48,046 nucleotides of DNA from an uncultured Sporosarcina sp. (GCA_947644645.1 CANSAF010000014.1:1-48046); one strand, 5' to 3'. Numbered from the stretch's first letter, positions 17,787 to 26,206 are shown. Numbers and translations are program-made. The notes: generated from the sequence alone by a model not told the origin.

Positions 17787-17830
17787 CCCAAAAGTGGAGA
17801 AATAGACTTTTGGGGCGATTTGTATTTTGT
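17787..17830 (+). terminator. Hairpin terminator after the DUF4064 gene
   Basis: CCCAAAAGT and ACTTTTGGG pair over a 10-base loop, followed by a T-rich run (GATTTGTATTTTGTTTT). Confidence 0.65.
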
Positions 17831-17876
17831 TTTGGAAATTGTAGAAAGAAAATATATCACAAGATTACAAAAGAAG

Positions 17877-17901
17877 GTTTTCAAAACATTTAAAAGGGTA
17901 T
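17877..17901 (+). promoter_or_regulatory. Sigma-B promoter of the 107-residue protein gene
   Basis: GTTTTC and GGGTAT are separated by 13 bases, close to the sigma-B consensus (one -35 change pair). Transcription would begin near 17908, so the start codon must be at 17945 rather than at 17906. Confidence 0.8.
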
Positions 17902-17944
17902 ACTCATGACATATATGAATACTTTGAAGGGAATGATTTTTGAA

Positions 17945-18268
17945 ATGGGTCGTAAAAAGAAAAACACATTGCTACTTGCCACTTTAGCGGCAGGTGCTTA
18001 TGCGTATTTTAGCAAAAAGGAAAATCGTGATAAAGCTCAAGTTGCATTTAATAATATGAAAACAAAAGTTGATTCGTTTATTGCATCTCAAAAAATTCAA
18101 AACGAACCGGATACGAAAGCAGGAAATCCAGATCCATACGACATTCAAGACAATGAAATGGTTAGTGAAGGTGCGCAGACGAGTGTGCATTATTATAACC
18201 AGGAAGTGCAAGACGATGTGGAAGTAGATGGGCTTTATAAAGAACCAGAAGATCCTAAAAATCAATAA
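17945..18268 (+). CDS. Small protein with N-terminal membrane segment, sigma-B controlled
   Basis: 107 residues starting MGRKKKNTLLLATLAAGAYA, so a basic head and a short hydrophobic stretch, followed by a hydrophilic region (FSKKENRDKAQVAFNNMKTK) and an acidic tail rich in Asp, Glu and Pro. The layout resembles YtxH-type general stress proteins, but I do not recognise the family with certainty. ATG 17945 is preceded by GAAGGGA about 11 bases away. The upstream sigma-B promoter marks it as a probable stress protein. Confidence 0.7.
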   Translation: MGRKKKNTLLLATLAAGAYAYFSKKENRDKAQVAFNNMKTKVDSFIASQKIQNEPDTKAGNPDPYDIQDNEMVSEGAQTSVHYYNQEVQDDVEVDGLYKEPEDPKNQ

Positions 18269-18330
18269 AATAGTATGTGGAATAAAGACCAATCGAAAGT
18301 ACAAAAATTCGATTTAAGGAATAAAATACG

Positions 18331-18369
18331 GATTGTTCAGAAGGGGCAAATTGGACTTTCTGAACAATC
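18331..18369. terminator. Perfect 12-bp hairpin
   Basis: GATTGTTCAGAA pairs exactly with TTCTGAACAATC over a 15-base loop. It lies between the stress protein gene and the AraC-type regulator gene, with only a weak T content downstream. Confidence 0.6.
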
Positions 18370-18391
18370 TCTTAAATAAGGGGTGAATACG

Positions 18392-19174
18392 ATGAGTTCA
18401 ACATCAGTAGAGCAATATACAGGCGCAAGAATCGATGCAATCATCGGCAATCGACCATTTGAACAAGCATCGGAGATTGAAAAGTTTTATAAATTAGAGG
18501 AGCAGTTTGTTGATTATTTGTTTTACTTGGAGAAGGAAAAAGCAAAAAGATTATCAGATGTGCTGATTAAGTCAGTTGATAAGTTTATTGAAGAAAAGCG
18601 ATATCCGAATTTGAAATATTATTTAATTGCGCTGATGGGCGTTATTTCAAAACAAATGCAAAAACTACATATACCACCGGAAAAAGCATTTGCCTTTAAC
18701 TCCATTAGTATTGATTTAATTGAGGAGAAGTTAAATGATGAAAATGCCGTGAGTTTATTAGGCGAATTAATTGAGTTTTTAACTTATACAATTGAAGAAA
18801 AGAAACATCCAAATTTACTCCATCAAACGGTCAATGAAGTCATCCAATATATCGATGAGCAAGTGCAATCTCCGATGACAGTAGAAGGGCTTGCGCAAAA
18901 ATTCGATGTAAGTACAAGCCATTTATCTCGCATTTTTAGAGAGCATGCGGGCATCACACTTGTTGAATATATTAATATTAAAAAAGTTGAAGAATCACAA
19001 TACTATTTGAGGTTTTCGCATCAGAAAATATCAGATATTTCCAATAACTTCCATTTTTGTAATCAAAGTTATTATACGAGAATATTTAAAAAATACACAG
19101 GTTTTACACCTAGAAAATTCCGGAATAATTTACAAGGAAAATATATTAAATATGAACTCCTTGAAGGAAAATAA
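18392..19174 (+). CDS. AraC-family transcriptional regulator
   Basis: 260 residues. The C-terminal 100 residues are the AraC DNA-binding domain with two helix-turn-helix motifs: MTVEGLAQKFDVSTSHLSRI and ISDISNNFHFCNQSYYTRIF followed by KKYTGFTPRKFR. The N-terminal 155 residues are helical and show no cupin or other sensor fold that I recognise. AAGGGGTG lies 6 bases before ATG 18392. Target genes are not evident; it stands alone between hairpins. Confidence 0.83.
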   Translation: MSSTSVEQYTGARIDAIIGNRPFEQASEIEKFYKLEEQFVDYLFYLEKEKAKRLSDVLIKSVDKFIEEKRYPNLKYYLIALMGVISKQMQKLHIPPEKAFAFNSISIDLIEEKLNDENAVSLLGELIEFLTYTIEEKKHPNLLHQTVNEVIQYIDEQVQSPMTVEGLAQKFDVSTSHLSRIFREHAGITLVEYINIKKVEESQYYLRFSHQKISDISNNFHFCNQSYYTRIFKKYTGFTPRKFRNNLQGKYIKYELLEGK

Positions 19175-19269
19175 ACGAAAAAGTTTGCGATTAATATTCG
19201 TCAAATGAATTTTTCGCCTTTAAACTTCCTAGGTCGTTTTGGTAATGGAAAGTTCACAACGAAGAATAT

Positions 19270-19299
19270 TTGTAAAAGTGCACCGATTTGTTGTATACT
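19270..19299 (+). promoter_or_regulatory. Sigma-A promoter of yidC
   Basis: TTGTAA and TATACT are separated by 18 bases, 33 bases before the TTG start. Confidence 0.65.
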
Positions 19300-19332
19300 T
19301 CTTAGTAGTTTGAAATAGTGAAGGTGAATCTA

Positions 19333-20136
19333 TTGAAGAAGAGAATCGGTCTATTATCGCTCCTGATGACGGTCATCTTAGTTTTAAGTGGTTGTGCGGG
19401 AGTCGAAAATCAAGAAGGTAATTTTTATAATATTTTTGTAAAACCTATGAATGGCTTATTAGAATTTTTTAGTGGTCTATTTAATGGGAGTTATGGTCTG
19501 GCGATTATCGTCATTACGGTATTAATTCGTCTTGTTTTAATGCCTTTAATGCTTCGAAATTACAAGTCTCAACAAGAGATGAAAGTGAAAATGGATGCGC
19601 TTCGCCCTGAAATGGAAGACATTCAAAAACGCATAAAAGTTGCGAAAGAAGCTGACGATAAAGAAGAGCAAATGAAGTTACAACAAGAGATGATGGGACT
19701 TTATCAAAAACATGGTGTCAATCCGTTAAATATGGGTTGTTTACCATTATTGATCCAAATGCCGATTATCATGGGCTTATATTTTGCGATTTTATATTCA
19801 CCAGAAGTAAGTGAACAGAAGTTTTTATGGTTTAATCTAGGTGAGCCAGATATGATTATGATGCTTGTTGCGGGTGCAGTTTACTTCGTTCAAGCGCGTG
19901 TATCTTTATGGACAATGCCAGAACAGCAAAAGCAACAAATGAAAATGTTCATTTATTTATCACCAATTATGATTATGTTCATTTCATTGAAAGCTGTTGC
20001 TGCATTACCGCTTTATTGGGCAGTAGGTGGATTTTTACTAATTGTTCAAACGTATCTCGGACGTAAATTGTACTATAAAGAAGTCGAGCCGAGTACAACT
20101 GTTGAAGAAAAAGAAGCCGGCTCTAAGAAGGAATAA
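19333..20136 (+). CDS. yidC: Membrane protein insertase YidC (SpoIIIJ/YqjG-type)
   Basis: 267 residues. It inserts proteins into the cell membrane with or without SecYEG. A lipoprotein signal ends in LSGC with Cys21 as the lipid site, as usual in Gram-positive YidC. Five membrane helices follow, with the conserved Arg in VLIRLVLMPLMLRNY, the cytoplasmic hairpin, GVNPLNMGCLPLLIQMPIIM and ALPLYWAVGGFLLIVQTYLG. The start is TTG 19333 with AAGGTGA 5 bases upstream; the longer frame from 19318 would add residues before the lipoprotein signal. It is far from rpmH/rnpA, so it may be the second paralogue of the genome. Confidence 0.93.
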   Translation: MKKRIGLLSLLMTVILVLSGCAGVENQEGNFYNIFVKPMNGLLEFFSGLFNGSYGLAIIVITVLIRLVLMPLMLRNYKSQQEMKVKMDALRPEMEDIQKRIKVAKEADDKEEQMKLQQEMMGLYQKHGVNPLNMGCLPLLIQMPIIMGLYFAILYSPEVSEQKFLWFNLGEPDMIMMLVAGAVYFVQARVSLWTMPEQQKQQMKMFIYLSPIMIMFISLKAVAALPLYWAVGGFLLIVQTYLGRKLYYKEVEPSTTVEEKEAGSKKE

Positions 20137-20177
20137 CTACAATATGTAATGAATTGCCTTAAATGTAAAGGCGAACA

Positions 20178-20227
20178 GGGAGCGCTCGGAAAGTCGTGAT
20201 GACGACTTTCTGGACAGCTCCTTTTTT
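20178..20227 (+). terminator. Terminator of yidC, repeat-family member
   Basis: GGAGC...GCTCC outer arms and GAAAGTCG...CGACTTTC inner arms, followed by six T residues. Closely related to the hairpin at 14139-14182. Confidence 0.8.
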
Positions 20228-20243
20228 GAGGAGGTTTTTGTGG

Positions 20244-20492
20244 ATGAATATTAAGTGGTTGATAGGGATTGGCATTTTAATAGGTGTGGCATGTGCTGGT
20301 GCATCCGTTTATCAGATGAATATGAATATGGCATTGCTTTCAATTATCGGTGTTTTTACTTTAACGAATGCGATGCGTGCGCAAGCATTTAAAGATCAAA
20401 ATTTATTAAAAGAAGCAAGATGGATGAATATGATTGCGCTTTGTTTCCTTGTTTTGTTTTTCATTGTTTTTGTTGTGACGGTTATTTTATAA
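20244..20492 (+). CDS. Small two-helix membrane protein, unknown
   Basis: 82 residues beginning MNIKWLIGIGILIGVACAGA, with two or three hydrophobic segments and a short polar link (AQAFKDQNLLKEARWMN). I do not recognise the family. GAGGAGG lies 9 bases before ATG 20244. Because the ribosome binding site follows directly after the yidC terminator, it is probably read by read-through or from a promoter within that region. Confidence 0.65.
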   Translation: MNIKWLIGIGILIGVACAGASVYQMNMNMALLSIIGVFTLTNAMRAQAFKDQNLLKEARWMNMIALCFLVLFFIVFVVTVIL

Positions 20493-20561
20493 TAGATGAT
20501 GGAAGCAAAATGATCATGTCGTGTTAATATAAGCGCATGCTGGATAGAAGGCGGTTAGAAA

Positions 20562-21386
20562 ATGAAAAGAAGTCATTCCTATAAATTTCGAAGTGAAAAA
20601 AAGAAAAGTAAAGGTTTGCCAATTTTATTGTCAATCATTGGGGTTCTCTTAATCGGTAGCGTCGTCACTTGGCTAGGTTTAAATAATTGGGATGTGGATA
20701 AAAGTTATCAACGCATCGTCAACCTGATAAACGAAAAAAATGAACAACCTAATCCAATCGTAGAGGAAGAAGAACCTTTCCTTCCAGTTGAAGACGAGGA
20801 AATTGTAGAAGAAGAACCTACTCCAGAGGAAGCGATTCAATATATTGAAGGACAGGAATTACCGACAGAACCAACTTATATTGACGGTGTTTTAATTGCC
20901 AATAAAAAGCATCCACTACCGAGTACGTTTGCGCCTGGTGAAAGTGAAGAGGCACGTGCTGCTTTTGAAGAGATGGCTGCCGCGGCATTATTAGAAGAGT
21001 ATTCTTTAACTGCATTTAGCACTTATCGTTCATTTGACTATCAAACGGAACTTTATAATCGATATGTTGAGCGGGACGGGGTAGAAGAGGCGGATCGTTA
21101 TAGCGCTCGTCCAGGTTATTCAGAACATCAGACTGGACTTGCATTTGACATTGGCGAAGTTAACCAAGAACAGCATTTTGCATCATCTAGTTTTGGCGAT
21201 ACAGAGGCTGGAAAATGGCTTGCTGAAAATGCTCATTTATATGGGTTTATTATGCGCTATCCAGAAGGCAAAGAGTCCATCACAGGTTATATGTATGAAG
21301 CGTGGCATTACCGCTATGTCGGTATAGAAATGGCAAAAGATATTTATGAGAATCAGGGTACTTTGGAAGAATATTTAGGTGTGTAA
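20562..21386 (+). CDS. VanY/LdcB-type peptidoglycan carboxypeptidase (M15 family)
   Basis: 274 residues: basic head, one membrane helix at about 19-40, an acidic linker rich in Glu and Pro (60-100), then the M15B zinc carboxypeptidase domain. The metal and catalytic residues are seen in SEHQTGLAFDIG (His189, Asp196) and YEAWHYRYVG (Glu246, His249). Such enzymes trim D- or L-,D-linked terminal residues from cell wall stem peptides outside the membrane. No VanS/VanR or van ligase genes are nearby, so this is a housekeeping wall enzyme rather than a resistance gene. Confidence 0.88.
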   Translation: MKRSHSYKFRSEKKKSKGLPILLSIIGVLLIGSVVTWLGLNNWDVDKSYQRIVNLINEKNEQPNPIVEEEEPFLPVEDEEIVEEEPTPEEAIQYIEGQELPTEPTYIDGVLIANKKHPLPSTFAPGESEEARAAFEEMAAAALLEEYSLTAFSTYRSFDYQTELYNRYVERDGVEEADRYSARPGYSEHQTGLAFDIGEVNQEQHFASSSFGDTEAGKWLAENAHLYGFIMRYPEGKESITGYMYEAWHYRYVGIEMAKDIYENQGTLEEYLGV

Positions 21387-21401
21387 TAGATACAAATCAA
21401 A

Positions 21402-21453
21402 AAATAAAGGCGGTCAGAAGTCTGAGTTGGACTTCTAATCGCCTTTATTTTTC
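21402..21453. terminator. Bidirectional terminator between vanY-type gene and cls
   Basis: AAATAAAGGCG pairs with CGCCTTTATTT, with an inner AGAAGTC/GACTTCT stem. A T-rich run lies on both strands, and the two flanking genes converge. Confidence 0.82.
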
Positions 21454-21454
21454 T

Positions 21455-22906
21455 TTATAAAATAGGCGAGATTAAATTTGCAAAGGATTCTTTCATTCGA
21501 ATATTTAGAGGACGTTCATTATAAATATCGAGTGTCAATTCAGTTGAAACAAGTAAATCTTGCTCAAACAACTCCGCTAGTTCATGTGATTTGTCATGGT
21601 CATAAATAAATGCATTTACCTCAAAGTTTAGTTTGAAACTACGAACATCGATATTCGCCGTACCAACCGTTGCAACTTCATCGTCAATAACAATTTTTTT
21701 CGCATGTAAAAATCCATTTTCATAAATATAAATTTTAGCGCCAGCTTTCAATAAATGCCCGACATTTGAATAAGTCGCCCAGTAAACAAAAATATGGTCT
21801 GGCTTATTTGGAATCATAATGCGCACATCTACACCTGATAAGCATGCGATTCGCAGTGCATCTAAAAAGCTTATGTCTGGAATAAAATACGGTGTTTGGA
21901 TATAAATGTATTTTTTAGCTCTGAAAATCATTTTTAAATAGCCATCTTTAATTTGCTCCCATTCGGAGTCAGGACCACTTGAGACAATTTGCATCCCGAC
22001 ACTTCCTTTTAAAGGAATCGCAGGGAAGTATTTATCTGCATACTCAATATCTTGGTCAGCAGAAGCTTGGTTCCAGTCGAGAATAAAACGTGTTTGTATG
22101 GGATGAACTGCACTTCCTTCGATACGTAGATGCGTATCTCGCCAATAGCCAAACTTCTTAACTTTTCCTAAATATTCATCGCCAACGTTAAACCCACCGA
22201 TATAACCAATTTTACCGTCAATCACAACGATTTTTCGGTGGTTACGGTAATTCAATCTAGTATTGATCAGTGGTAAAATTGAAGGGAAAAAAGCTTCTAC
22301 TTTTCCACCGTAATGGATCAGTTCATGGAAATGTCTTTTGTAAACACCACGTGAACCCATATCGTCAAATAAAAGCCGAACTTCAACGCCTTCTTTGACC
22401 TTTTTTGTTAAAACTTCACGGATTCTTTTCCCAAGATGATCTAATCTAAAGATATAATATTGAACGTGAATATGGTCTTTCGCATTTTCCAAATCCTCTA
22501 TTAAAGCTTCGAATTTTGCATTCCCGTCATTGAAAATTTCAACATCATTATCTTGTGTTAATACAGCATCATTATTTCGTAAGTGTAAATAAATCATATC
22601 TTTGTATTTTTCCATTTCACTATGTCGAAATTCAAGTGTATTATCTTGGATGGAGGACATTTGATAATCGATGAGTTGGTCAATTCCGATTTTATTGCGA
22701 CCTTCCCATCGGAAAAGGTGTTTCTCTCTTAATCTTCTACCAAACATTAAATAGATAAAGAAGCCAAAGAAAGGAATGAAAAATAAAACCATTAACCATG
22801 CCCAAGTGGATGTGGCATCCCGACGTTCTAAGAAAATAAGTGCAATCGCAAGAAAAATATTCAATATTAAAATACCGGTTACGATAAAACTAATAATCGT
22901 CGTCAT
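21455..22906 (-). CDS. cls: Cardiolipin synthase
   Basis: 483 residues. It joins two phosphatidylglycerol molecules into cardiolipin at the membrane. Two N-terminal membrane helices (about 3-25 and 34-55) are followed by two phospholipase D motifs: HRKIVVIDGKIGYIGG (His223, Lys225, Asp230) and HAKKIVIDDEVATVGTANID (His401, Lys403, Asp408). The length and layout are those of Bacillus ClsA/YwnE-type enzymes. A GGAGG site lies just before ATG 22906. Confidence 0.94.
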   Translation of the reverse strand: MTTIISFIVTGILILNIFLAIALIFLERRDATSTWAWLMVLFFIPFFGFFIYLMFGRRLREKHLFRWEGRNKIGIDQLIDYQMSSIQDNTLEFRHSEMEKYKDMIYLHLRNNDAVLTQDNDVEIFNDGNAKFEALIEDLENAKDHIHVQYYIFRLDHLGKRIREVLTKKVKEGVEVRLLFDDMGSRGVYKRHFHELIHYGGKVEAFFPSILPLINTRLNYRNHRKIVVIDGKIGYIGGFNVGDEYLGKVKKFGYWRDTHLRIEGSAVHPIQTRFILDWNQASADQDIEYADKYFPAIPLKGSVGMQIVSSGPDSEWEQIKDGYLKMIFRAKKYIYIQTPYFIPDISFLDALRIACLSGVDVRIMIPNKPDHIFVYWATYSNVGHLLKAGAKIYIYENGFLHAKKIVIDDEVATVGTANIDVRSFKLNFEVNAFIYDHDKSHELAELFEQDLLVSTELTLDIYNERPLNIRMKESFANLISPIL

Positions 22907-22934
22907 AGTTGCCTCCTTTTTACGCTCTCTTTAC

Positions 22935-22962
22935 AGTATAGCGCATTGTTGCAAACTGTCGA
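22935..22962 (-). promoter_or_regulatory. Sigma-A promoter of cls
   Basis: On the minus strand TCGACA (five of six to consensus) and TATACT are separated by 16 bases, 29 bases before the cls start. Confidence 0.65.
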
Positions 22963-22994
22963 ATGAAAATTAATTATAAAACTCAAATCCCTAC

Positions 22995-23021
22995 TTGACT
23001 GATAGGATTAAATGGTATAAA
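22995..23021 (+). promoter_or_regulatory. Likely promoter of the tcyP-like gene
   Basis: TTGACT and TATAAA separated by 15 bases, shorter than ideal. The transcript leader downstream consists largely of an ATATAA hexamer repeat (23028-23047). Confidence 0.5.
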
Positions 23022-23063
23022 GTGTGGATATAAATATAAATATAAATCTGAGGGGGAAAGTGT

Positions 23064-24452
23064 TTGGATACACTTTTAATGATTTTAAATATTGTTGGTT
23101 TGCTGCTATTAGTCGGTGTCCTTTATTTTATGCATAAAAAACAAATGTCTTTTTCCAAAAGAGTTTTTACTGGATTAGGACTTGGAATTGTCTTTGGACT
23201 AATTTTACAATTTGCTTACGGACCAACGTCTGAAGTATTACTTGCTTCAGTTCCTTGGTTTAACCTAATCGGTGTAGGTTATGTGAAATTACTTCAAATG
23301 ATTGTTATGCCGCTTGTCTTTATTTCAATTTTATCCGCTTTTACAAAAGTAACAATCGGAAAAAACTTTGGCAAGATGGCTAGTTCAATTTTAGGAATTT
23401 TAATTGGTACAACAGCGATCGCTGCTGTTGTCGGGATTTCAGTGACGCTTTTATTTGGTTTAGATGCTTCGGATATTGTGCAAGGCGAGGCTGAGTTAGC
23501 ACGTGGCGTTTCGATTGAAGAAACATCAGCGTCAATTGCTGATCGAGCTTTACCAGATCAAATTTTAGATTTACTTCCTGCAAATCCATTTTTAGATTTT
23601 ACAGGCGCACGTTCAACTTCAACGATTGGTGTCGTTATATTTGCGGCTTTCCTTGGTTTTGCTTATTTAACAATTCGTCGTAAAGAACCTGAAAATGCGG
23701 CGACTGTGAAAAAAGGGATTGATGCAGTTTATGCGCTTGTCATGGGGATTGTGCGGATTGTACTTCGCTTAACGCCTTACGGGGTGTTGGCGATTATTGC
23801 GAAGACTGTTGCAACGTCTGATTTCGGTGCGATTTATAGTTTAGGGAAATTTGTACTGGCGTCTTATGTGGCGCTTGCGATTATGTTTGCGATTCACTTA
23901 ATTATTCTAACAATTTCTGGATTAAACCCAGTGACATATGTGAAAAAAGCAAGTGATGCATTATTGTTTGCATTCACTTCTCGTTCAAGTGCGGGAACAT
24001 TGCCTTTGAACATTAATACGCAAACGAATCGATTTGGTGTTCCCGATGGCATTGCAAATTTTGCGGGATCATTTGGTTTATCGATTGGACAAAACGGTTG
24101 TGCGGGAATTTATCCAGCGATGCTTGCTGTAATGATTGCGCCAACAGTTGGTCAGCCGATTGATGCACAGTTTATTGTGACGTTAATTGCCATTGTTGCA
24201 ATTAGTTCATTTGGTGTGGCAGGTGTAGGTGGCGGCGCGACGTTTGCTGCGATTCTTGTCTTGTCAGCACTTAATTTACCAGTCGCGTTAGCAGGGCTAC
24301 TTATTTCAGTCGAGCCGTTGATTGATATGGGACGTACAGCAGTTAATGTCAGTGGTTCAATGACAGCTGGTGTCACGACAGCAAAACTTTCTGGTGAGCT
24401 AGATACAGATGTTTATAATGGTTCAGTAGAACAACAAACTGTAGAAGCTTAA
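23064..24452 (+). CDS. tcyP: L-cystine/dicarboxylate-family symporter, TcyP-like
   Basis: 462 residues of the DAACS (glutamate/dicarboxylate:cation symporter) family, most like the B. subtilis L-cystine transporter TcyP in length and N-terminus. Seen are KLLQMIVMPLVFISILSAFT, AFTSRSSAGTLPLNI, the substrate-loop region FAGSFGLSIGQNGCAGIYPA and the final LISVEPLIDMGRTAVNVSGS, all conserved. TTG 23064 lies 7 bases after GAGGGGG. The exact substrate (cystine or a dicarboxylate) rests on overall resemblance only. Confidence 0.82.
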   Translation: MDTLLMILNIVGLLLLVGVLYFMHKKQMSFSKRVFTGLGLGIVFGLILQFAYGPTSEVLLASVPWFNLIGVGYVKLLQMIVMPLVFISILSAFTKVTIGKNFGKMASSILGILIGTTAIAAVVGISVTLLFGLDASDIVQGEAELARGVSIEETSASIADRALPDQILDLLPANPFLDFTGARSTSTIGVVIFAAFLGFAYLTIRRKEPENAATVKKGIDAVYALVMGIVRIVLRLTPYGVLAIIAKTVATSDFGAIYSLGKFVLASYVALAIMFAIHLIILTISGLNPVTYVKKASDALLFAFTSRSSAGTLPLNINTQTNRFGVPDGIANFAGSFGLSIGQNGCAGIYPAMLAVMIAPTVGQPIDAQFIVTLIAIVAISSFGVAGVGGGATFAAILVLSALNLPVALAGLLISVEPLIDMGRTAVNVSGSMTAGVTTAKLSGELDTDVYNGSVEQQTVEA

Positions 24453-24636
24453 GGCTGTCCAATAGCTTTGCTATTGGACGCCTTCCGCTTGGTGTGTGCG
24501 TTTAATTTGTTTATTACGTTGTCTTTTGCGCTTTCTTTACCGGTACGAAATTCGATAAGCAAAGAAAAAAGTATCTTTTCCACGCGTGGAAAAATGAGAG
24601 GCTGCCCCAAAAATTGTGTGCTTTTGGGGCAGCCTT
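24451..24636. repeat. MITE-like element with hairpin ends
   Basis: A 186-base stretch after the tcyP stop. It begins AAGGCTGTCCAATAG and ends with the reverse complement of AAGGCTGCCCCAAAA, giving imperfect terminal inverted repeats of about 12 bases. Each end is itself a hairpin (24451-24484 and 24599-24636). The inside has no convincing gene and includes an 18-base palindrome at 24576-24593. Whether it is repeated elsewhere cannot be judged here. Confidence 0.4.
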
Positions 24637-24642
24637 TTTTTC
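24599..24642. terminator. Strong terminator between tcyP-like and MFS genes
   Basis: A perfect 14-base stem AGGCTGCCCCAAAA/TTTTGGGGCAGCCT with a 9-base loop is followed by seven T residues. The flanking genes converge. Confidence 0.88.
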
Positions 24643-24664
24643 GTATGTTTATACGGGTCACCTA

Positions 24665-25825
24665 TTAATTTTGTTTCAAAGAATGCTTGGACATTCTAAA
24701 TAAGAAGATAAGTCCAATTGATAAAACAGCAATGCTTGCTGAAATATAATAAAGATTGCCAGCTGTTTGTGTGAGCAACCATGTAAACAATAAAGGTCCA
24801 ATAATTCGTCCCATATTGTCCATGGAATATGTCATTCCAGCGGCAGTTCCGTATCTTCCACCTGACTCTTTTGTTGTTAGTGAAACGAGAACGGTTCGTC
24901 CTAAAGCATTTCCTGCTGTAAAGACGCTAAGTGCGACCCCCGCCCAAATTAGGCTTGATGTAAATGGAATAAGTATTAGACCAATTGCTGTAACAATTTG
25001 CGCACCGATAATCCATTTTGTTTCCGTTCCATTTTTAACCCTTCTCACAACTCCACCTTGAATCGCCGCATCGACAAACCCACTTGCCATAAATAAATAA
25101 CCGAGCTGAAGTGGTGTCATTGCAATCTTTTCAATTTGGAATAATTGGAAAGTCGATTCAATGCCTGCAAGGATTAATGTAATTGAAAAAGAAAGTAAAA
25201 ATAAATATTTCACACGGTGTTGCCATAAAACTCTTCCGCCTTTAGGAATCCATGCGCGTTTATTTGCTTCATTCCGTTCTGTCGGCTCTTTTAAAATTAG
25301 ACTCGCATAAACAAAAAGAATGAGCGTTAAAATCCCTGAAGCGATGAATGGAAGACGTAAACTTTGATCGCCAAGCACCCCACCAATTGCCGGTCCGAAG
25401 ATGAAGCCAAGCCCGATTGACATCCCCATTAAGCCCATATATTTATTGCGATTTTCTTCATCCGTTAAGTCTGCGACGAAACCCGTTACGGCAGTATAAA
25501 GAGCGCCGGAAAAAATTCCACCAATAATACGTGAAAGATATAAGAGCGGTAAATTATGCATAAATAAAGCAAATAAGAAAAAGCTAAGACTGAAGCCAAG
25601 TAACCCAATTAAAATTAGTTTTTTCCTGCCAGTACGGTCAGAATATGATCCCCATAACGGCGCTGTAAAAAATGAAGCGAGTGCATAAATGGTTAAAAGT
25701 CCACCTACATGAAGATCCGAAAGTCCTTGTTGTACAATCACTTCAGGCAAAATCGGAATAATAAGTCCAAAGCCTAAATAAACAAAAAACTGAACGGACA
25801 TTAAAAGTAAAATTGCTTTTTTCAT
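24665..25825 (-). CDS. Major facilitator superfamily transporter, drug-exporter type
   Basis: 386 residues and 12 predicted membrane helices. The loop motif GSYSDRTGRKK (motif A) near residue 60 and GLGFIFGPAIGGVLG (antiporter motif C) in helix 5 place it with 12-helix proton-driven multidrug exporters such as NorA/Bmr-like proteins. The central loop carries a basic stretch (ERNEANKRAWIPKGGR). Substrate unknown. It stands alone with its own promoter; AGG about 8 bases before ATG 25825 is a weak ribosome binding site. Confidence 0.85.
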   Translation of the reverse strand: MKKAILLLMSVQFFVYLGFGLIIPILPEVIVQQGLSDLHVGGLLTIYALASFFTAPLWGSYSDRTGRKKLILIGLLGFSLSFFLFALFMHNLPLLYLSRIIGGIFSGALYTAVTGFVADLTDEENRNKYMGLMGMSIGLGFIFGPAIGGVLGDQSLRLPFIASGILTLILFVYASLILKEPTERNEANKRAWIPKGGRVLWQHRVKYLFLLSFSITLILAGIESTFQLFQIEKIAMTPLQLGYLFMASGFVDAAIQGGVVRRVKNGTETKWIIGAQIVTAIGLILIPFTSSLIWAGVALSVFTAGNALGRTVLVSLTTKESGGRYGTAAGMTYSMDNMGRIIGPLLFTWLLTQTAGNLYYISASIAVLSIGLIFLFRMSKHSLKQN

Positions 25826-25851
25826 TTTCTAAACCTGCTTTCTGTTCATTC

Positions 25852-25880
25852 ATTGTATTTATTTTACGCTTTCTTGCCAA
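25852..25880 (-). promoter_or_regulatory. Sigma-A promoter of the MFS gene
   Basis: On the minus strand TTGGCA and TACAAT are separated by exactly 17 bases, 27 bases before the start codon. Confidence 0.75.
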
Positions 25881-26036
25881 TACTTACAATAAATATAACA
25901 AGTTCTGTCGCACTGTAGATCATTCGATTTCTATTGGTGGAAATTGAAATTTTCTGTTATATTTAAAGGGAGGTATAAAAACTTTACAAACGGACCAAAC
26001 TGTAACATAATTGAAAGATTTGAAAAGACCCATTCG

Positions 26037-26045
26037 TGGTATAAT
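26037..26045 (+). promoter_or_regulatory. Extended -10 promoter for the 46-residue ORF
   Basis: TGGTATAAT is a full extended -10 element (TGn plus TATAAT). The nearest -35-like hexamer, TTGAAA at 26020, is only 14 bases away. Otherwise the 381-base gap 25826-26206 holds only the divergent MFS promoter. Confidence 0.5.
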
Positions 26046-26206
26046 AAAAGTATTGAAACAGAAAATGAAAATTAGCTATTCATTTGAAAGCCAAAAATAA
26101 ACAGCATATGTAAAGTAGCTTAATCGGTTGTTTAGATTTAGTGAACATAAATAAAACTGTAAGCATATCTGAAAGTCTTAATGATAGAAAGGTCGAGGTG
26201 GAAAAA

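Noticed and set aside
20562-21386. Glycopeptide resistance gene (vanY of a van cluster)
   Set aside because: No vanS, vanR, vanH, vanA or vanX gene nearby, and the ddl in the window carries the D-Ala-type omega loop; a housekeeping wall carboxypeptidase is the simpler reading.
24449-24668. Overlapping short ORFs on both strands between the tcyP-like and MFS genes
   Set aside because: Both frames run through two hairpins and lack ribosome binding sites; they are more likely by-products of a repeated element.
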